Notes: generated by a model from the sequence alone, not told the origin. Counted from the stretch's first letter, positions 50,263 through 61,837 are shown. The stretch: DNA of 64,000 nucleotides from Diospyros lotus (GCF_014633365.1 NC_068346.1:18373030-18437029), one strand, 5' to 3'. Made by a program: numbers and translations.

Positions 50263-50539
50263 TATTGATGCTCAGAAAATGGGTTAGAAGGCTCACGAGA
50301 ATCTTCCCCCGTGAAGATCCTCCAATGCCAAAGTCAGTCTTCAACCCCAATGTCTATTCACGAAAATAGTAAAAGTGCACTCAAAGTGTCAAGATTTTAT
50401 CAAAATTGGTAGTCCCCATCAATGTCCTATAGCTAGGTATTTATAGAGCACGATTCTCAAAGGTGTCTGGTGTCGAAACGTGGCGGTTATCGAATGGGTC
50501 AAATTTAATAAAAGAATGGGAGGTTGCCATGAAAACATC

Positions 50540-50970
50540 TGCAAGGCAGCTCGTGGCAGGCTGCTGCGGGGCTGGCATTCGGGCTAGCCATGGCTCATGG
50601 CAGGCTGCCACGAGCTAGCCTTCACGGCCAGCTTGATTGCGAGGCTGGGCCTTGCGGCCAGCCTTGGCTCGCAACAGGTTGCCGCAAGCCTGCCCTCGCA
50701 GCCAGCTTGGCAGCGAGGTTGGCCCTCGCAACCAGCCTTGCCGCGAGGCAGGGCCTCGCGGCAGGCTGCCGCCAGCTAGCCCTTATGGCCAGCTTGTAGC
50801 TAGGCTGGGCGCTAGGCTGGACCTTGCGGATAGCTACCATGAGCTGGCCCTTGCGGGCAGCACTGCCTCGTGGCTAACTGCTGTGAGGCTGGCCCTTACG
50901 GCCAGCTCGCGGCCGGCTTTGCCGCAAGGCTGGCCTTCGTGGCCAGCAGCTGCTGCAAGGTTGGCCCTCG
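50540..50970. repeat. CG-rich degenerate repeat
   Basis: Variants of GCTGGCCCTCGCGGCCAGC recur, each with internal dyad symmetry, in an otherwise AT-rich neighbourhood. Overlapping open frames on both strands (for example 50637-51077) are by-products. Confidence 0.8.
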
Positions 50971-51415
50971 CAGCTAAAACTTTTTATTTTATTTTATTAA
51001 TTTGGAAAAATTTCTCATTTTTCCTACCAATTTTCCATGGCACAACACTTACACTCTGTGAATTTTCAGGAACATAAACATAAGCATAATTAACACAGCA
51101 GAAGCCAAGCCTTAACCCTCTGTAAATTCCTCCCCAATTTCTCGTCAATCTGCCTCCCAAATTTGCCACCTACATCACCCCAACCATTGACACGTGGAAT
51201 CCACCATTTGCAGCTTTGGTGGCAAAAATGGTCGATTGATTCCTTAAGGGCAATTGACCGATTTCTACCAAGTGGAAAAATGGTCGACCGGTCTCCCACA
51301 ACATGTTAATGTTATAGTGATAAAGCCCTAAATGCTAGATTTACACTTCATGAGATGCAAATGAGTGACACTTTTGATGTATTCATGATATTTATAAAAG
51401 CTCATATCTTCATTT

Positions 51416-53307
51416 CACAACAAAAAATTAATGTTTTAGCGACGAAAAATTCTATCGCTAAAATATCAAAATCCGCTACAAAATTTTTTACCTACGGATT
51501 TAGTAACGAGTACATTTTCGTCCCTAAAAAGGGTGTCGCTGAAATTTAGTGATGGGGTTAGCAACGAAATCAAAGACGGATTGTACCCGTCTTTGATTAG
51601 CGACAGGTACAACCCTATCACTGAATTCAGCAATGGAAATTTTTGCCGCTAATTAGCAACAGAAACAATTTCATTGCTAAATTCAGTGCATGCCCCAAAA
51701 TTCAAACCGCACCAACCCCTGCTCTCCCTTCATGCACACCATGTGGCCGCGCCTCTGCTCGACACGTGGCAATGCGGGGATATTACTCCCAACTATTATC
51801 TCAATATCTCTATCAGATTCAAATCCCCAACCTCTCATAACCAAGTTTCGCGCGCGAGCCGGCCGATCTAGAAGTCTCATTGTTAATTGATGTGTATAAA
51901 ATATATTTATAGTAACTTTTCCAAACTTTTCAGAATTATATTTACACTCCAATATTTCTCAAATTTATGTAATGATATTAATTTTAATATTAATGTTAGT
52001 AGAGGGAAATAAATATTACTTTTAATTTTATTTCATCATTAATTCAAATAAAAGTTAATAAATTATTATATTAGCAGTGAAAAATTATGTTCTTATTTTT
52101 ATTTTAATTTGTAATATGTTTAAAAAATTATTAGTTTAATTTTTACTAATATTAATGTTAGTAAAAATTATTATGACATGTTTAAATTAAATTTTTAGTT
52201 ATTTTAAAGTATCATAAAATTAATATTTATATTTGTTTAAATAATTTAAATTTAAATTTCAAGTTTCTTAAATAATTTTAATGTTTTTTTTTTAGCGATG
52301 GATGTGACCTGTCGCTAAATTTTAAATTTTTATTTAATTTTTTTTATTTTTTAGCGAAAGGGCCTGTCGCTGAATTTTACATTTTTATTTTTTATTTTTT
52401 TTTTTTTAGCCACAAGTATGACCCGATGGCTAAATTTTAATTTTTTATTCAATTTTTTTTTACTTTTTTGTGACAGGGTAATTCCGTAGCTAAATTTTAT
52501 ATTTTTTAATCAATTTATTTTATTTTTTAGAGACGAGTATAACCCTATCGCTAAATTTTAATTTTTTATTTAAATTTTTTTATTTTTTAGCAATGGGGGC
52601 TATCCTGTTGCTAAATTTTATATTTTATATATTATATTTTTTACTTTTTAGCGACGGGTATGACCCTGTCACTAAATTTTAATTTTTATTATTTTTTTAT
52701 TTTTTAGCGATAGGTATGACCCATCGCTAAATTTTTATTTTTTATTTTTTTATTTTTATTTTTTAGCCACGAGTTTGACCCCATCACTAAATTTTAACTT
52801 TTTATTTAATTTTTTTTAGCGACGAGTATGACCCCGTCGCTAAATTTTTCCTTTTTATTTATTTATTTTTATTTTTAGCGATGGGTGCGACCCCATCGCT
52901 AAATTTCAAGTTTTTATTTAATTTATTTTTCTCTTTTAGCGATGGGTGTGACCCGTCAATAAATTTTAATTTTTTTTAGTTTTTAGCTACGAGGTGATCT
53001 CATTGCTAAATTTTGTATTTTTATATTTTTATTTTTTATTTTTTAGCGACGAGTATGACCCCGTTGCTAAATTTTTTATTTTTTATTTATTTATTTTTTA
53101 TTTTTTAGCTACGGGATATCCGTCGCTAAATTTAGTAACGAGTTTTCCATCCCTAAATTAAAAAAATATTTAAAAATATTAGCGACGGGATTTCCATCAC
53201 TAAATTTAGTGACGAGTTTTCCGTCGCTAAATTAAAAAAATATTTAAAAATATTAGTAACGGAATTTCGGTCGCTATCCGTCGTTAAAAACTATTTTCCT
53301 TATAGTA
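51416..53307. mobile_element. Small CACTA-like non-autonomous element
   Basis: The left end CACAACAAAAAATTAATG and the right end, which reads TACTATAAGGAAAATAG on the minus strand, are degenerate CACTACAAGAAAAT termini. Both ends and most of the interior carry TTTAGCGACGG/CCGTCGCTAAA repeats, as in the CACTA element at 29696-39211. No 3 bp duplication is convincing (TTT against TCT). A short unrelated unique stretch lies at 51690-51870. No transposase is present. Confidence 0.65.
52290..53280. repeat. Array of hairpin-forming CACTA subterminal repeats
   Basis: About fifteen units of roughly 56-62 bp, each TTTAGCGACGGGTATGACC followed by CCGTCGCTAAA and an A/T spacer, then four shorter units of about 27 bp. 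Each unit can fold on itself because the two halves are complementary. Confidence 0.85.
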
Positions 53308-53683
53308 TCTCTCCATTTCGCCTTTATGAATGAATCTCTAGATTTTCTGGTAGAGTTCCTATTCTTAAAGAGTTAAGATTGTGTGACATAAATCTCTAGT
53401 TCAAAATTTCTTAAAAGTATTCTTGATTCTTAGATTTATCAAAAGGGGAATATGATTTATTCATTAGTGGACCGGCACATGGGCTACTATCATTATTAGC
53501 ATGAGATGCTAATGAAAATGGGGTGGTGAGTCACACGCCACATTACATGAGATGCATATAGTAGACATATGGGAGGGTATTAGTTGAACATCTACTGAAT
53601 GTGATGTTTGTTGAGCCAACTTGTTCATATTAATTAAAATTTGATAATTAACGAAAAGAGAATTTTCAATATACAAATTATAA
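53308..53683. other. Unassigned, probably repeat-derived
   Basis: No coding signal. The stretch around 53470-53620 (GGACCGGCACATGGGC, CATATGGGAGGGTATTAG) has the look of LTR-retrotransposon sequence, but I cannot place it. Confidence 0.3.
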
Positions 53684-54480
53684 TGTTTTAGTGATTAACA
53701 AAAAGAGTATTTTTTCTAAATATACTAATTGTAGTATCGAATTATTTTTTATTAATTTATAATTTTTTTCATAACATTTGTATTAGTAAAAATATTATTT
53801 TCCATTAAAATTATTTTTTCATGAAATTTAATATGCATAAAAAATATTTTTTCAAAAATTAAACCAAAAAGTCGACTTTGGTATCTTGAAAGTCGACTCT
53901 TGGTGAGCCAAAAAGTCGATTATTGGTATCCTGAAAGTCGACTCTTAGTGAACCAAAAGGTTGACTCTTATAATCCAGAAAGTCAACTCTCGGTGAGCTA
54001 AAAGGTTGACTGTCAGCATTTGAAAAGTCGACTCTCGGCTTAAATAGTCATATTTTTTATTGTTGCTGATTCAAACGGAAGTTGACTCTTGACTTTATGA
54101 AAGTCGACTTTCGCCATAACGGTCAATTTTTTTATCATTGGAATAATGTCCAAAATGCTTATAAATACCCCCCCAAGCTCATTTTGAAGATATCCAAGTG
54201 CTTCCATTGCATATCCAAAATACTCGAAAGCTCTCAAATGCTCTCAAGCAAAATATCCAAGCAATTCGAGATTCAAAATATTATTGCACATCTATCGAAA
54301 AGCTACAAGGTAAGGGAAGAAAAAGATATGGCAAAGCCGAATCTGATTTTCTCCATTCAAACTGGGGTCACCGTTTTATTTATTTAAATATTATTGCCTT
54401 GTATAATTTGTGCTGAATTACTTATTTGTGTCCAAGTGTAGACAAATTATTTGTAAATATTTAAATTATCATTGAGGATT
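53684..54480 (+). mobile_element. Candidate SIRE-like copia LTR
   Basis: TGTTTTAGTGATTAACAAAA at 53684 resembles a SIRE-type LTR start, and a GTCGACT repeat cluster follows at 53878-54113 in units of about 48 bp (AAAGTCGACTCTTGGTGAGCC and relatives). The right end was not found and no duplication is visible. The open frames 54082-54387 and 54198-54416 have no recognisable domain. Confidence 0.4.
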
Positions 54481-54640
54481 GTATATAAGTTAAAGAAAGT
54501 CTTGATTCTAGTTATTATGTTATGGGTGTTTCATATTTGGTGCTCTCTTCATGACATCATCCTAAGGCTTCATACTCACTAAGAGGGACATTTATACGAA
54601 TCGTCCCAAAATCTCCGATCCAACATTAGGACCTTCTCTT
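54481..54640. other. Short gap before the hAT element
   Basis: Nothing recognisable apart from the 8 bp target duplication CTTCTCTT at 54633-54640. Confidence 0.5.
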
Positions 54641-54949
54641 TAGAGGTGTTAAAAGGGTCGAGCTTTGGCTCGGCTCGTTACTATTCAAACATGTCGAGCC
54701 GGGCCAAATAATTTAGGCCCCCAGCCCATCCAGTCTAAGGGCTCGACCCGGCTCGTGGCCTACTGGGCCCAACCCGTTGGGACCTTATGGGTCAAGCCCT
54801 TATGGGGCCAATCAATTAGGCCCATTGTGCCTGGCCCATGAGGCCTTTATGGGCTGGCCGGTTAGGCCCTGTGGATCCACTTATGTGTCATATGTGACAA
54901 GCACTTGTGGTTTATCTATTTCTCCATCTGAGGAAAGATCAATAGTGTT

Positions 54950-55735
54950 TTGCGGTTATATGAATGTGCAATCGAAATTGATTGAACGGATTCGGCTCCA
55001 ACAGTCTACTGATGAGAAGCTAACCAAAATTTTGGCCAATAGGGAGGAATTCGAGACTGTAGGATATAGCTAGAGGGGCGACGGACTATTACTAGTTCGA
55101 GGTCGAATTTGTGTGCCGGAGAATGAAGAATTGGGACAAGAAATTCTGACTGAAACTCATAAAGTCTGGGCACGACAAAAAAAAAAAAAATGTATACGGT
55201 GACAGCTTTAGTGGGATGGTATGGAGAGGGACGAGATCAAGTTTGTCTCAATATGCCTGGTGTGCTAGCAAGTGAAAGTAGAACATCAGAAGCCTACTAG
55301 TTTGTTACACTCACTGCCGATCTTAGAATGGAAGTTGGATCACATCGCTATGGATTTTATCACAAGCTTGTCGTTGGCATCAGAGCAGAGGATGGGATAA
55401 GTTCTTGTACACGTATAGCGTATTAGGTGATAACTCAGGAATGTCTAGCAATTAGCTGATAGCTTGGCTAAGAACCCTATAGTCAAGGGGTAATGATAGG
55501 TGTCAAGTTCGGGTGTAAGCTATGGGTAGTGTAAGAAGATTGAGTTTGGTAGTTAGCTCGATAAGACCTAGGGAATGACCCTAGGGTATAAGATACCCGG
55601 TAATATACTGGAAAATGATGATATGGAATATATTGAAGGTGATGTTGAGTAATATCGTGGGAGCGGTCAATGTGTTCCAAGGAAACGGATCGAGTACGAA
55701 TTTCGAGGATGGAATTTAATTAAGGGGAGGAGAAT
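54950..55735 (+). pseudogene. Gypsy pol fragment (integrase N-terminus) inside hAT
   Basis: Degraded chromovirus-type pol. In pieces it reads [77 protein letters not shown] and MDFITSLSL, that is the region before and over the integrase zinc-binding domain and the first part of the core. A stop falls after SICLVC, with frameshifts around the A-run at 55180-55191. After about 55390 the rest of integrase is missing, and the sequence passes to the purine tract TTAATTAAGGGGAGGAGAAT (55717-55736). The 5' end of this element is deleted. Confidence 0.8.
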
Positions 55736-57200
55736 TGTAATAACCCGAAATTTGAGATAATTAGCAATTTTTCTGGTATTTGAAGTGATTATTGAATATT
55801 CGAGTATTTATGGAAAATATTTAATTCTTGGGTTTTGGGGTGATTTATTAAGTTATGTGAAGTTTATATTAATTTTGGTATCTTGACTTTTAAGGTTATT
55901 AATGAATATTTAGAAATTTCAGAGAAAATATTTATTTATTGTGTTTAAAGGAAAAATGAGAAATTAAGGTAATTAATTATTTTATGTGGGAATATGTATG
56001 GAATTATTAAAAGAAAATAAATTAAGTGATTTCTAAAAGTTATTCGAGTTAAAGAGAAATTTTGGAAATTGGAAATGTCTTAAAAATAAATTTTTTGTGA
56101 CGAGGAGCAAGGAGGGTTGTAGGAGAGATGGTAAGGGGTGTCAAGGAGGAGGGAAAGGTCGCGAGTTCAAACCTGCGGCCAAGCAAATGTAGCTAGGCTT
56201 TTTTTAAATACCCAGTAAGGGTGCTCATGCGAGTGTGCGCGAGGCCGCGTGGGGGGTCTATGTGCGCACGGCCGCATGCGCGCCGCCACGTGGCCAGGCG
56301 CGTGCATGCTTGCCACGTAGGGCCTGCGTGGCCCTGCTGAGCGCCCACATGTGATGTGAACCCATAATGGGATAAGGCCAAATGAATCCACAAAAGATTG
56401 AAACGAACCCTAGAAAAGCCGAAATCGGATAGAAGGCAAAGAATTCCCGACCCGTTGATTCACGAACCAAGAACCTAGACTATATTAAAATCTAGACCCG
56501 TTGATTATGCGGAAACAAGAATCAAGAATTGTTGAACGTCACAAAGACTACCCAGATCTTTGATAAGTTCGGGTTTTGAACGCCACAAAGGAATCATTCC
56601 TTTGATAAGTTTGAAGTTTTGTTCATTGAAGAACAAAATTGAAGAGAGGGATCTCTCAAATTCAAAAATTTATAATAATCTCTGTCTAATGTTTACAATG
56701 GAAAAGCCTTTAAATAGGCGAATAATTAAATCCTAATTCTACATGGAAACTAATAAAAATCCTAAATTACATAAAAAATAAATAAATAATTAGATCTAAT
56801 CAATTAATCAATCATTCCTTTTATATTCCAAGATCTTTTCAATCAATCAATCAGGCAATCAATCAATCATCTATTCCTTTTTATGCTCTCAAATCTTGTC
56901 AATCAATTAACCAATCAATCATGCGCCCAAATCTTGCCATCAACTAGTCAATCAACAACCATTCCTTTTTATGCACAAATCTTGTCAATCATCCAATTCC
57001 GACATGGTTGACTAGGTTGACTTGTCCGATTGCATCATTGTTAGTCGACCCTCCATGATTCTCATCAACATGGCTGGCTCCTCCAACCACATGCCAAGCT
57101 TTCCAATTGCCTCCAAAAATTAAGTTTTTATGCACCCCTTAAGCCCTACGTTATTGCCTTCCCTTGGCCTATAAATAGACCATAACATTGAGTAAAATAG

Positions 57201-58468
57201 TGATATTTCACTCTTAGTAATAAAATAGTTTTGATAATGACTATATGAAAATCAATTTCTACTATATGGATTATATGAATGAGAAAATGTATTTTTAGTA
57301 TATAAATCTTAAAGCAAGATATAAAATATTGAGTATGCTTGTTAAGATTGATTTATTTCAAATTATAACTCTTGATAATCTCAACTTGCTTTCAAGATGA
57401 TCAAAATGAGTTTTTAAAAGAATCGAATAAGGATGTATTAAAAATTCAAGATTTTCAAAAGAATAGTCGACTATCAGGTTCATTCTGTTGACTATGCTTT
57501 GAAATAGTCGACTATTTTGATTGTTCTGTCGACTATTCAAGCATCTGTCGACTATCGAGTAAGGATAGTCGACTATGCCTTCTGATCTGTCGACTATTTT
57601 TGTTCATGAAATTCAAAAATTTCTTCACATTTCAGCAACTGTCGACTATTCAAGTATGTCTGTCGACTATTAGATTTTTGTATTAGAAATAGTCGACTAT
57701 CAGTTTATGTCTGTCGACTATTCTTAATTTTACTTGTAAAAATAGTCGACTAATCTTTTTCTCTGTTGACTATTGTGTTTCACAGATTTTATAATAGCTA
57801 GTTTTTTGTTGCATTAAATGCTCGCCAACCACCCACAACGGTCCAAAATTCAAACATACCCACCATCAACTATAAATAGGTGGTTGAAGATGCATTAAAG
57901 GCTGCTAGAAAAACCATTGAATATCTTGAACGATCGTGCCTTCACTGTTACATTGAATTTCATCTTTTTTCTCTCTGTACTCTCATTTAAGAGGCTTTGA
58001 TATATACTGTTCTATTACTTTTAAGCCTCGTTTATTTATTTAAAGAGAGAAAATTGTAACAAAGAGTTGTACTCTTAGATTCTCTACTTCATTGTTTGTA
58101 TTTCTTCCTAGCAGTAGCTAGAGGGCCCATTAAATTGGGAGGTTGTACATTGCCTAGTCAAGAACTAGAGGACCTACTCATATTGAGTAGGGGTTGATAG
58201 TGATATTGGTTTTAAAATCCTTAGTGGATAACTAAGGTAGTGGATTAAGCTTGGAAGGCTGAACCACTATAAATTTGTGTCTTCACTACTCTTTATACTT
58301 TCTCTTTTAAGCTTGCATCGTTGCACTTTTGACTTTGTGTAATCATCAATAAGACCACATAATTATTCCTCTTTACACAAAAATATTTTCACTTTCCAAA
58401 AGAAATTTTTTTTTATATACCAATTCACCCCCCCTCTTAGTGGATACCACATTAGCTCAATTCTATCA
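57201..58468 (+). mobile_element. Copia-like (SIRE-type) solo LTR nested in LTR G
   Basis: 1268 bp from TGATATTTCAC to TTCTATCA, so TGATA/TATCA are perfect inverted termini. The exact duplication AATAG flanks it (57196-57200, 58469-58473). Near the end, CCAATTCACCCCCCCTCTTAG matches the C-rich box of the LTR at 41213-42383. It holds a GTCGAC array and a TATAAATAGG box at about 57871-57880. Confidence 0.9.
57465..57775 (+). repeat. GTCGAC palindrome array, copia-like LTR 2
   Basis: Eleven exact GTCGAC sites plus several GTTGAC variants occur in about 300 bp, alternating between ATAGTCGACTAT (palindrome) and CTGTCGACTATT. They sit about 100 bp upstream of the TATA box of this LTR. Confidence 0.9.
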
Positions 58469-59906
58469 AATAGAAGATTTTTGGGGAGATTTTGGGGAGA
58501 AATTTGGAGAAATTAAGGGAAATTATGTCCGTGCTACGGCATAGCAACCCCGATATGCTGCGAGAATTAAGAAGATATTTAAGGCAAGTTCTCTCCCTAG
58601 TTTTTGCAAGTTCTTATTCCTATTAAGGCAAGTTTTTCTTCCTCTTTGTTCCATTTAAGAGGCACGATCTCAGTTTTCTTATTAATATGCAAGCTATTAG
58701 TTCTTGATCTTTTAAATTGCAAGTTCTTCTCCTATTTTACAAGTTCAGTTCATCTTTTCTCAAGTTATGTTTTAAATTACAAGTTCTATTTTATAACTCT
58801 TGTCATTGCAAGATCCTACCACTTAATTTCTAAATTCCATGTTATTTTTCTATTTTACACGTTATTTCCCATTTGCCAATAAATTATTCCATGATTTACA
58901 CTTATACCTATTGAATCTCAAATAGGGTTTGTATCACCCTATCTTTCCTTGTGAATGATGCTTTATTGTGGACATGCAAGAGTTTGATATTGTCTTGCAT
59001 GAATGTTGCCCATTGTGCATATTGTTTCGTTAATTGCATGCCAATTATATATGAGAAGTTATTGCAAATATGCATGTTTTGAGGATGCATGAAGCATGTG
59101 CATGAAAATGGTTTTTAAACAAATGTGTAAAGGCCTCATGATGCGCGCAGCGGACAAATCCGCAAGATATATCCGCAAAGAAAGTGTTGAGCTCAAAGTT
59201 GGATTTTGGTCCCAAGTTTATGTTATGGACTTTGGTCCTAAGTTTATGTTATGGACTTCGGTCCCAAGGTTTCGAACTTCGGTCCCATGTTTATAGTTCT
59301 AAAAAGTATTGTATATGAGCATAAATGCATGTATCATCATGTGAAAGTACTGTATATGAGCATGGATGCATGTATCATCATTTTTTCATGTGAAAGTACT
59401 GTAAATGGCATTCATGTCTCTTTTGCTTCTTAATACCCATGACTCTTATGCTCGATTTCTTCCAGAAACTTGCTGGGCCTTATGGCTCATGTTTACTTGC
59501 ATCATTCCAGGTAAGGGTAAGGTTAAAGTAGAGGGCGAGCCAAGTGAGTCAGGATCCATAGGGTAGTAGTGTGTACAGAGCCGTCTCATTTAAAGGTCCC
59601 TAGGGGTGTTTTGTGTTGTGTAATATTAAATTATGCTTGTTTTTGTTTTAGATTGTACCCTGAGGGGATATAGTGGGTTTATGGACCCTAATGTGGTGTG
59701 TAATATTGAGTTGCTATTGAACACTATTATGTTTAATATTATTATGCGAGCATGTGAACACTATTATGTTTGTCTGTGAGTAAGAATGTATGAGTGTGGC
59801 TTCTGTTGTTAATATCAAAGAGGATGTGTAATATTTTAATGGGTTTTGGCATTTATGTCATCTTGTTGTGGGTCCCTGACTAAGGGCGCCTACAAGAGAT
59901 ATGTAA

Positions 59907-60149
59907 TTTTCTAGTGATGAAATAAATAATTTTGATATTTTGGCCTGGTGGCGCCTAAACCAACACACATATCACGTTTTGGCTGCTATGACCCGTGATG
60001 TGCTAACTCCTTCGGTGTCCACAGTACCATCGAAGTCTGCTTTTTCTGCAGGTAACAGGGTGTTAGATCCAAAAAGATCAAGATTATCACCAAAAATATT
60101 GAAAATGTGTGTTTGCTTTAAAGATTGGCTCGATGTGGAGTTCGAATAA
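59907..60149 (+). pseudogene. hAT transposase C-terminal dimerisation domain, fragment
   Basis: An open stretch of 80 codons ending at TAA 60147-60149. It reads NNFDILAWWRLNQHTYHVLA, then VLTPSVSTVPSKSAFSAGNR, then VLDPKRSRLSPK and CFKDWLDVEF. These are the signature blocks of the hAT family C-terminal dimerisation domain (FDIL.WW, the STV.SE.AFS block, and the terminal DWL). One change is visible: the usual SES before AFS is SKS. A stop lies just upstream at 59904 and everything N-terminal (BED finger, RNase H-like catalytic core) is absent, displaced by the gypsy LTR. It cannot act as a transposase. Confidence 0.92.
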
Positions 60150-60902
60150 CAAAAGATCAAGTTAGTAGATGAATCAAGTGAAAATGATGTTGATGACTAG
60201 CTAAAGCCACTTTACCTTTGCAATTTTGTACTATTTTATTTTATTTAATCGAAAAGATGTATAAATCTAATTTAACTAATGTACTCCCTCATCAATCAGT
60301 ATTGGCAATCGTCATTTGAGTTATGAGAGTTTTTTGCTAGCCGTAAGATAATGATGTTGCTACAGCAATAGATTTAAAAATTTCCTACCTCTAAAAAGAG
60401 ACTAGGATTATTAGGGATGGTTGTTAGCTCATGTAAAAAAGGTAAAAAAATTATTTTATTAAACTTCTTCAAGTAATGGCTTGAAGAGAGAGGAGTAGGC
60501 CATTTGTTTATCAAATGGTTCGAACCTTTATAAATTGCAGTGTCCCTTGCTCATTTATTTTTTTAATTATGTTATTCTTTATTAATTATTAATATTGGAT
60601 GCTAAAAAATTTACATTTCGCAATATATATAAATAATAACCATCAAGCTAAATTTTTTATATATTTAAATTATAAATAAACATTCTCCTTTTTATATGTG
60701 CATTATTTTTCATATCAATTCACAAGAAAATCTATAAGGCATATAGAATTTTAAAATATAAAATGATGAAATAATATTTAAAACTTAAGATAGAAAATTA
60801 TTTAAAAAGGAAAAAAAATGATTTTTATATATGCATTATTTTGATATTTATATATGTATATATTATATGTGTTAATTTAAAAAAATTATTTAAAAGAAAA
60901 AA
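60150..60902 (+). other. hAT 3' non-coding region
   Basis: AT-rich DNA between the transposase stop and the CG-rich subterminal repeats. No gene. Confidence 0.6.
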
Positions 60903-61234
60903 ATGGGCCGGACCCAGCCCGTTAGGCCTTGTGGGCCAAGGGCCCGGCCCGACCCTCTAGCCCACGAGCTGGCCCCGCCCGGCCCTCCTATAGGGGGTCA
61001 TGGGCTGAGCCCTATCCACAGCAAAAAGGGTCGAGCCCAACCCAACCCTTTTAGTAAAAGGGCCAGCCCGGCCTGTTTAAAAAGCCTGTGGGCCGACCCG
61101 GGCTGGGCTGGCCCTTTTGACATATCTACTTCTCTTCTCTTCATCATGCATGTTACTCCCAGTTTGAGATCTCGTGCGAACCATTTTTGTTTTCTTAGGC
61201 CTTTGGAATGTTTCCAATAAACAGCGTCAATTGC

Positions 61235-61837
61235 TGTCAGTTGAACACAATAATAAATTTATTCATTGGAGACATTGTCTTTAACTCAAATTTTGCAAGA
61301 AAAAGATCAATCTAATGGCACAAGACAGTCCCCGCGCGAACACTCTAATACTTAAGTCAAACATTATGTTTCATTTAAAACTTAGATGCAGTATTAAAAA
61401 TAATATCAAATACATGTTTTTTTTGTAACGAGGGTTCATCTATTTATAAAGGAACATGGGAGTTCATGATAAACATCCTTGGTATTTCGAGATTAAGTAG
61501 GATTACGACTCTTATACATCACGCCTATCGTTTACAAAATTCTTAAAGAAATTTTTAGATATCAAAGTTATCATATTTGCACTTCATTCGGGATCTCCCC
61601 AAGAGGGATTTATTGGAAAGCTTTCGGGAATCGATTATAGTCTCCGAGAGATTATAATCTCCTCTTGAGGCTTACTTCTATCTCTGTGAGACTTGCCCTC
61701 CTGGAGCCATTTCATGTTTTCAAGAGACGTTCCAACCTCCCGAAAATTGTATTTGGGTTATTGTTTGGGTATTTGGGCTTCTTTGTCTCATAGTGGGCCT
61801 TTGCTGATAACGCATCAATTGTGTTCGAATGGCAACA
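61235..61837 (-). repeat. Tat/Athila-like LTR remnant with primer-site region
   Basis: On the minus strand it begins TGTTGCCATTCG and ends CAACTGACA. A TATA box TTTATAAATA (61450-61441) precedes a box ACTTAAGTATTAGAGTG, and the sequence just past the LTR end (61234-61205) reads AATTGACGCTGTTTATTGG, close to the primer-site region of Tat/Athila elements. Only about 100 bp of internal sequence follows before the hAT boundary, so the rest of the element is lost. Confidence 0.55.

Larger units (their letters stand above)
49457..51303 (-). mobile_element. Solo LTR of Tat/Athila type with two minisatellites
   Basis: Read on the minus strand it begins TGTTGTGGGAGACC and ends GTATTCCAACA; TGTTG/CAACA are inverted. 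A TATA box CTATAAATACC (50446-50436) is followed by GACTGACTTTGGCATTGGAG, a box usual downstream of the start site in Tat/Athila LTRs. A CG-rich repeat fills the U3 side and a 13 bp minisatellite the R/U5 side. I could not prove a target duplication (TGTTG against TGTTA at best), so the class is better supported than the limits. Confidence 0.6.
55736..59894 (+). repeat. 3' LTR of the gypsy fragment (family G), with nested copia-like LTR
   Basis: It starts TGTAATAACCCGAAATTTG after a purine tract. The right end is placed at GGGCGCCTACA because hAT transposase coding resumes within 13 bases; it could be a few bases off. Without the insertion at 57201-58468 it is about 2.9 kb. A hairpin TGGGCC-TTAT-GGCTCA lies at 59474-59489. 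The open frames at 56167-56470 lie in a CG-rich patch and are not genes. Confidence 0.65.
54641..61128 (+). mobile_element. hAT transposon with perfect 8 bp target duplication
   Basis: It begins TAGAGGTGTTAAAAGGG and ends CCCTTTTGACATATCTA; the inverted termini agree at 13 of 17 positions. The exact duplication CTTCTCTT lies at 54633-54640 and 61129-61136. Both ends have GGCCCGGCCC-type subterminal repeats (54690-54860 and 60903-61115). The plus strand carries the transposase C-terminus at 59907-60149. The rest of the transposase is gone, and a gypsy fragment with its LTR occupies 54950-59894. Confidence 0.92.

Noticed and set aside
50597..51077. Overlapping Ala/Gly/Leu-rich open frames
   Set aside because: They translate a CG-rich degenerate repeat in several frames at once.
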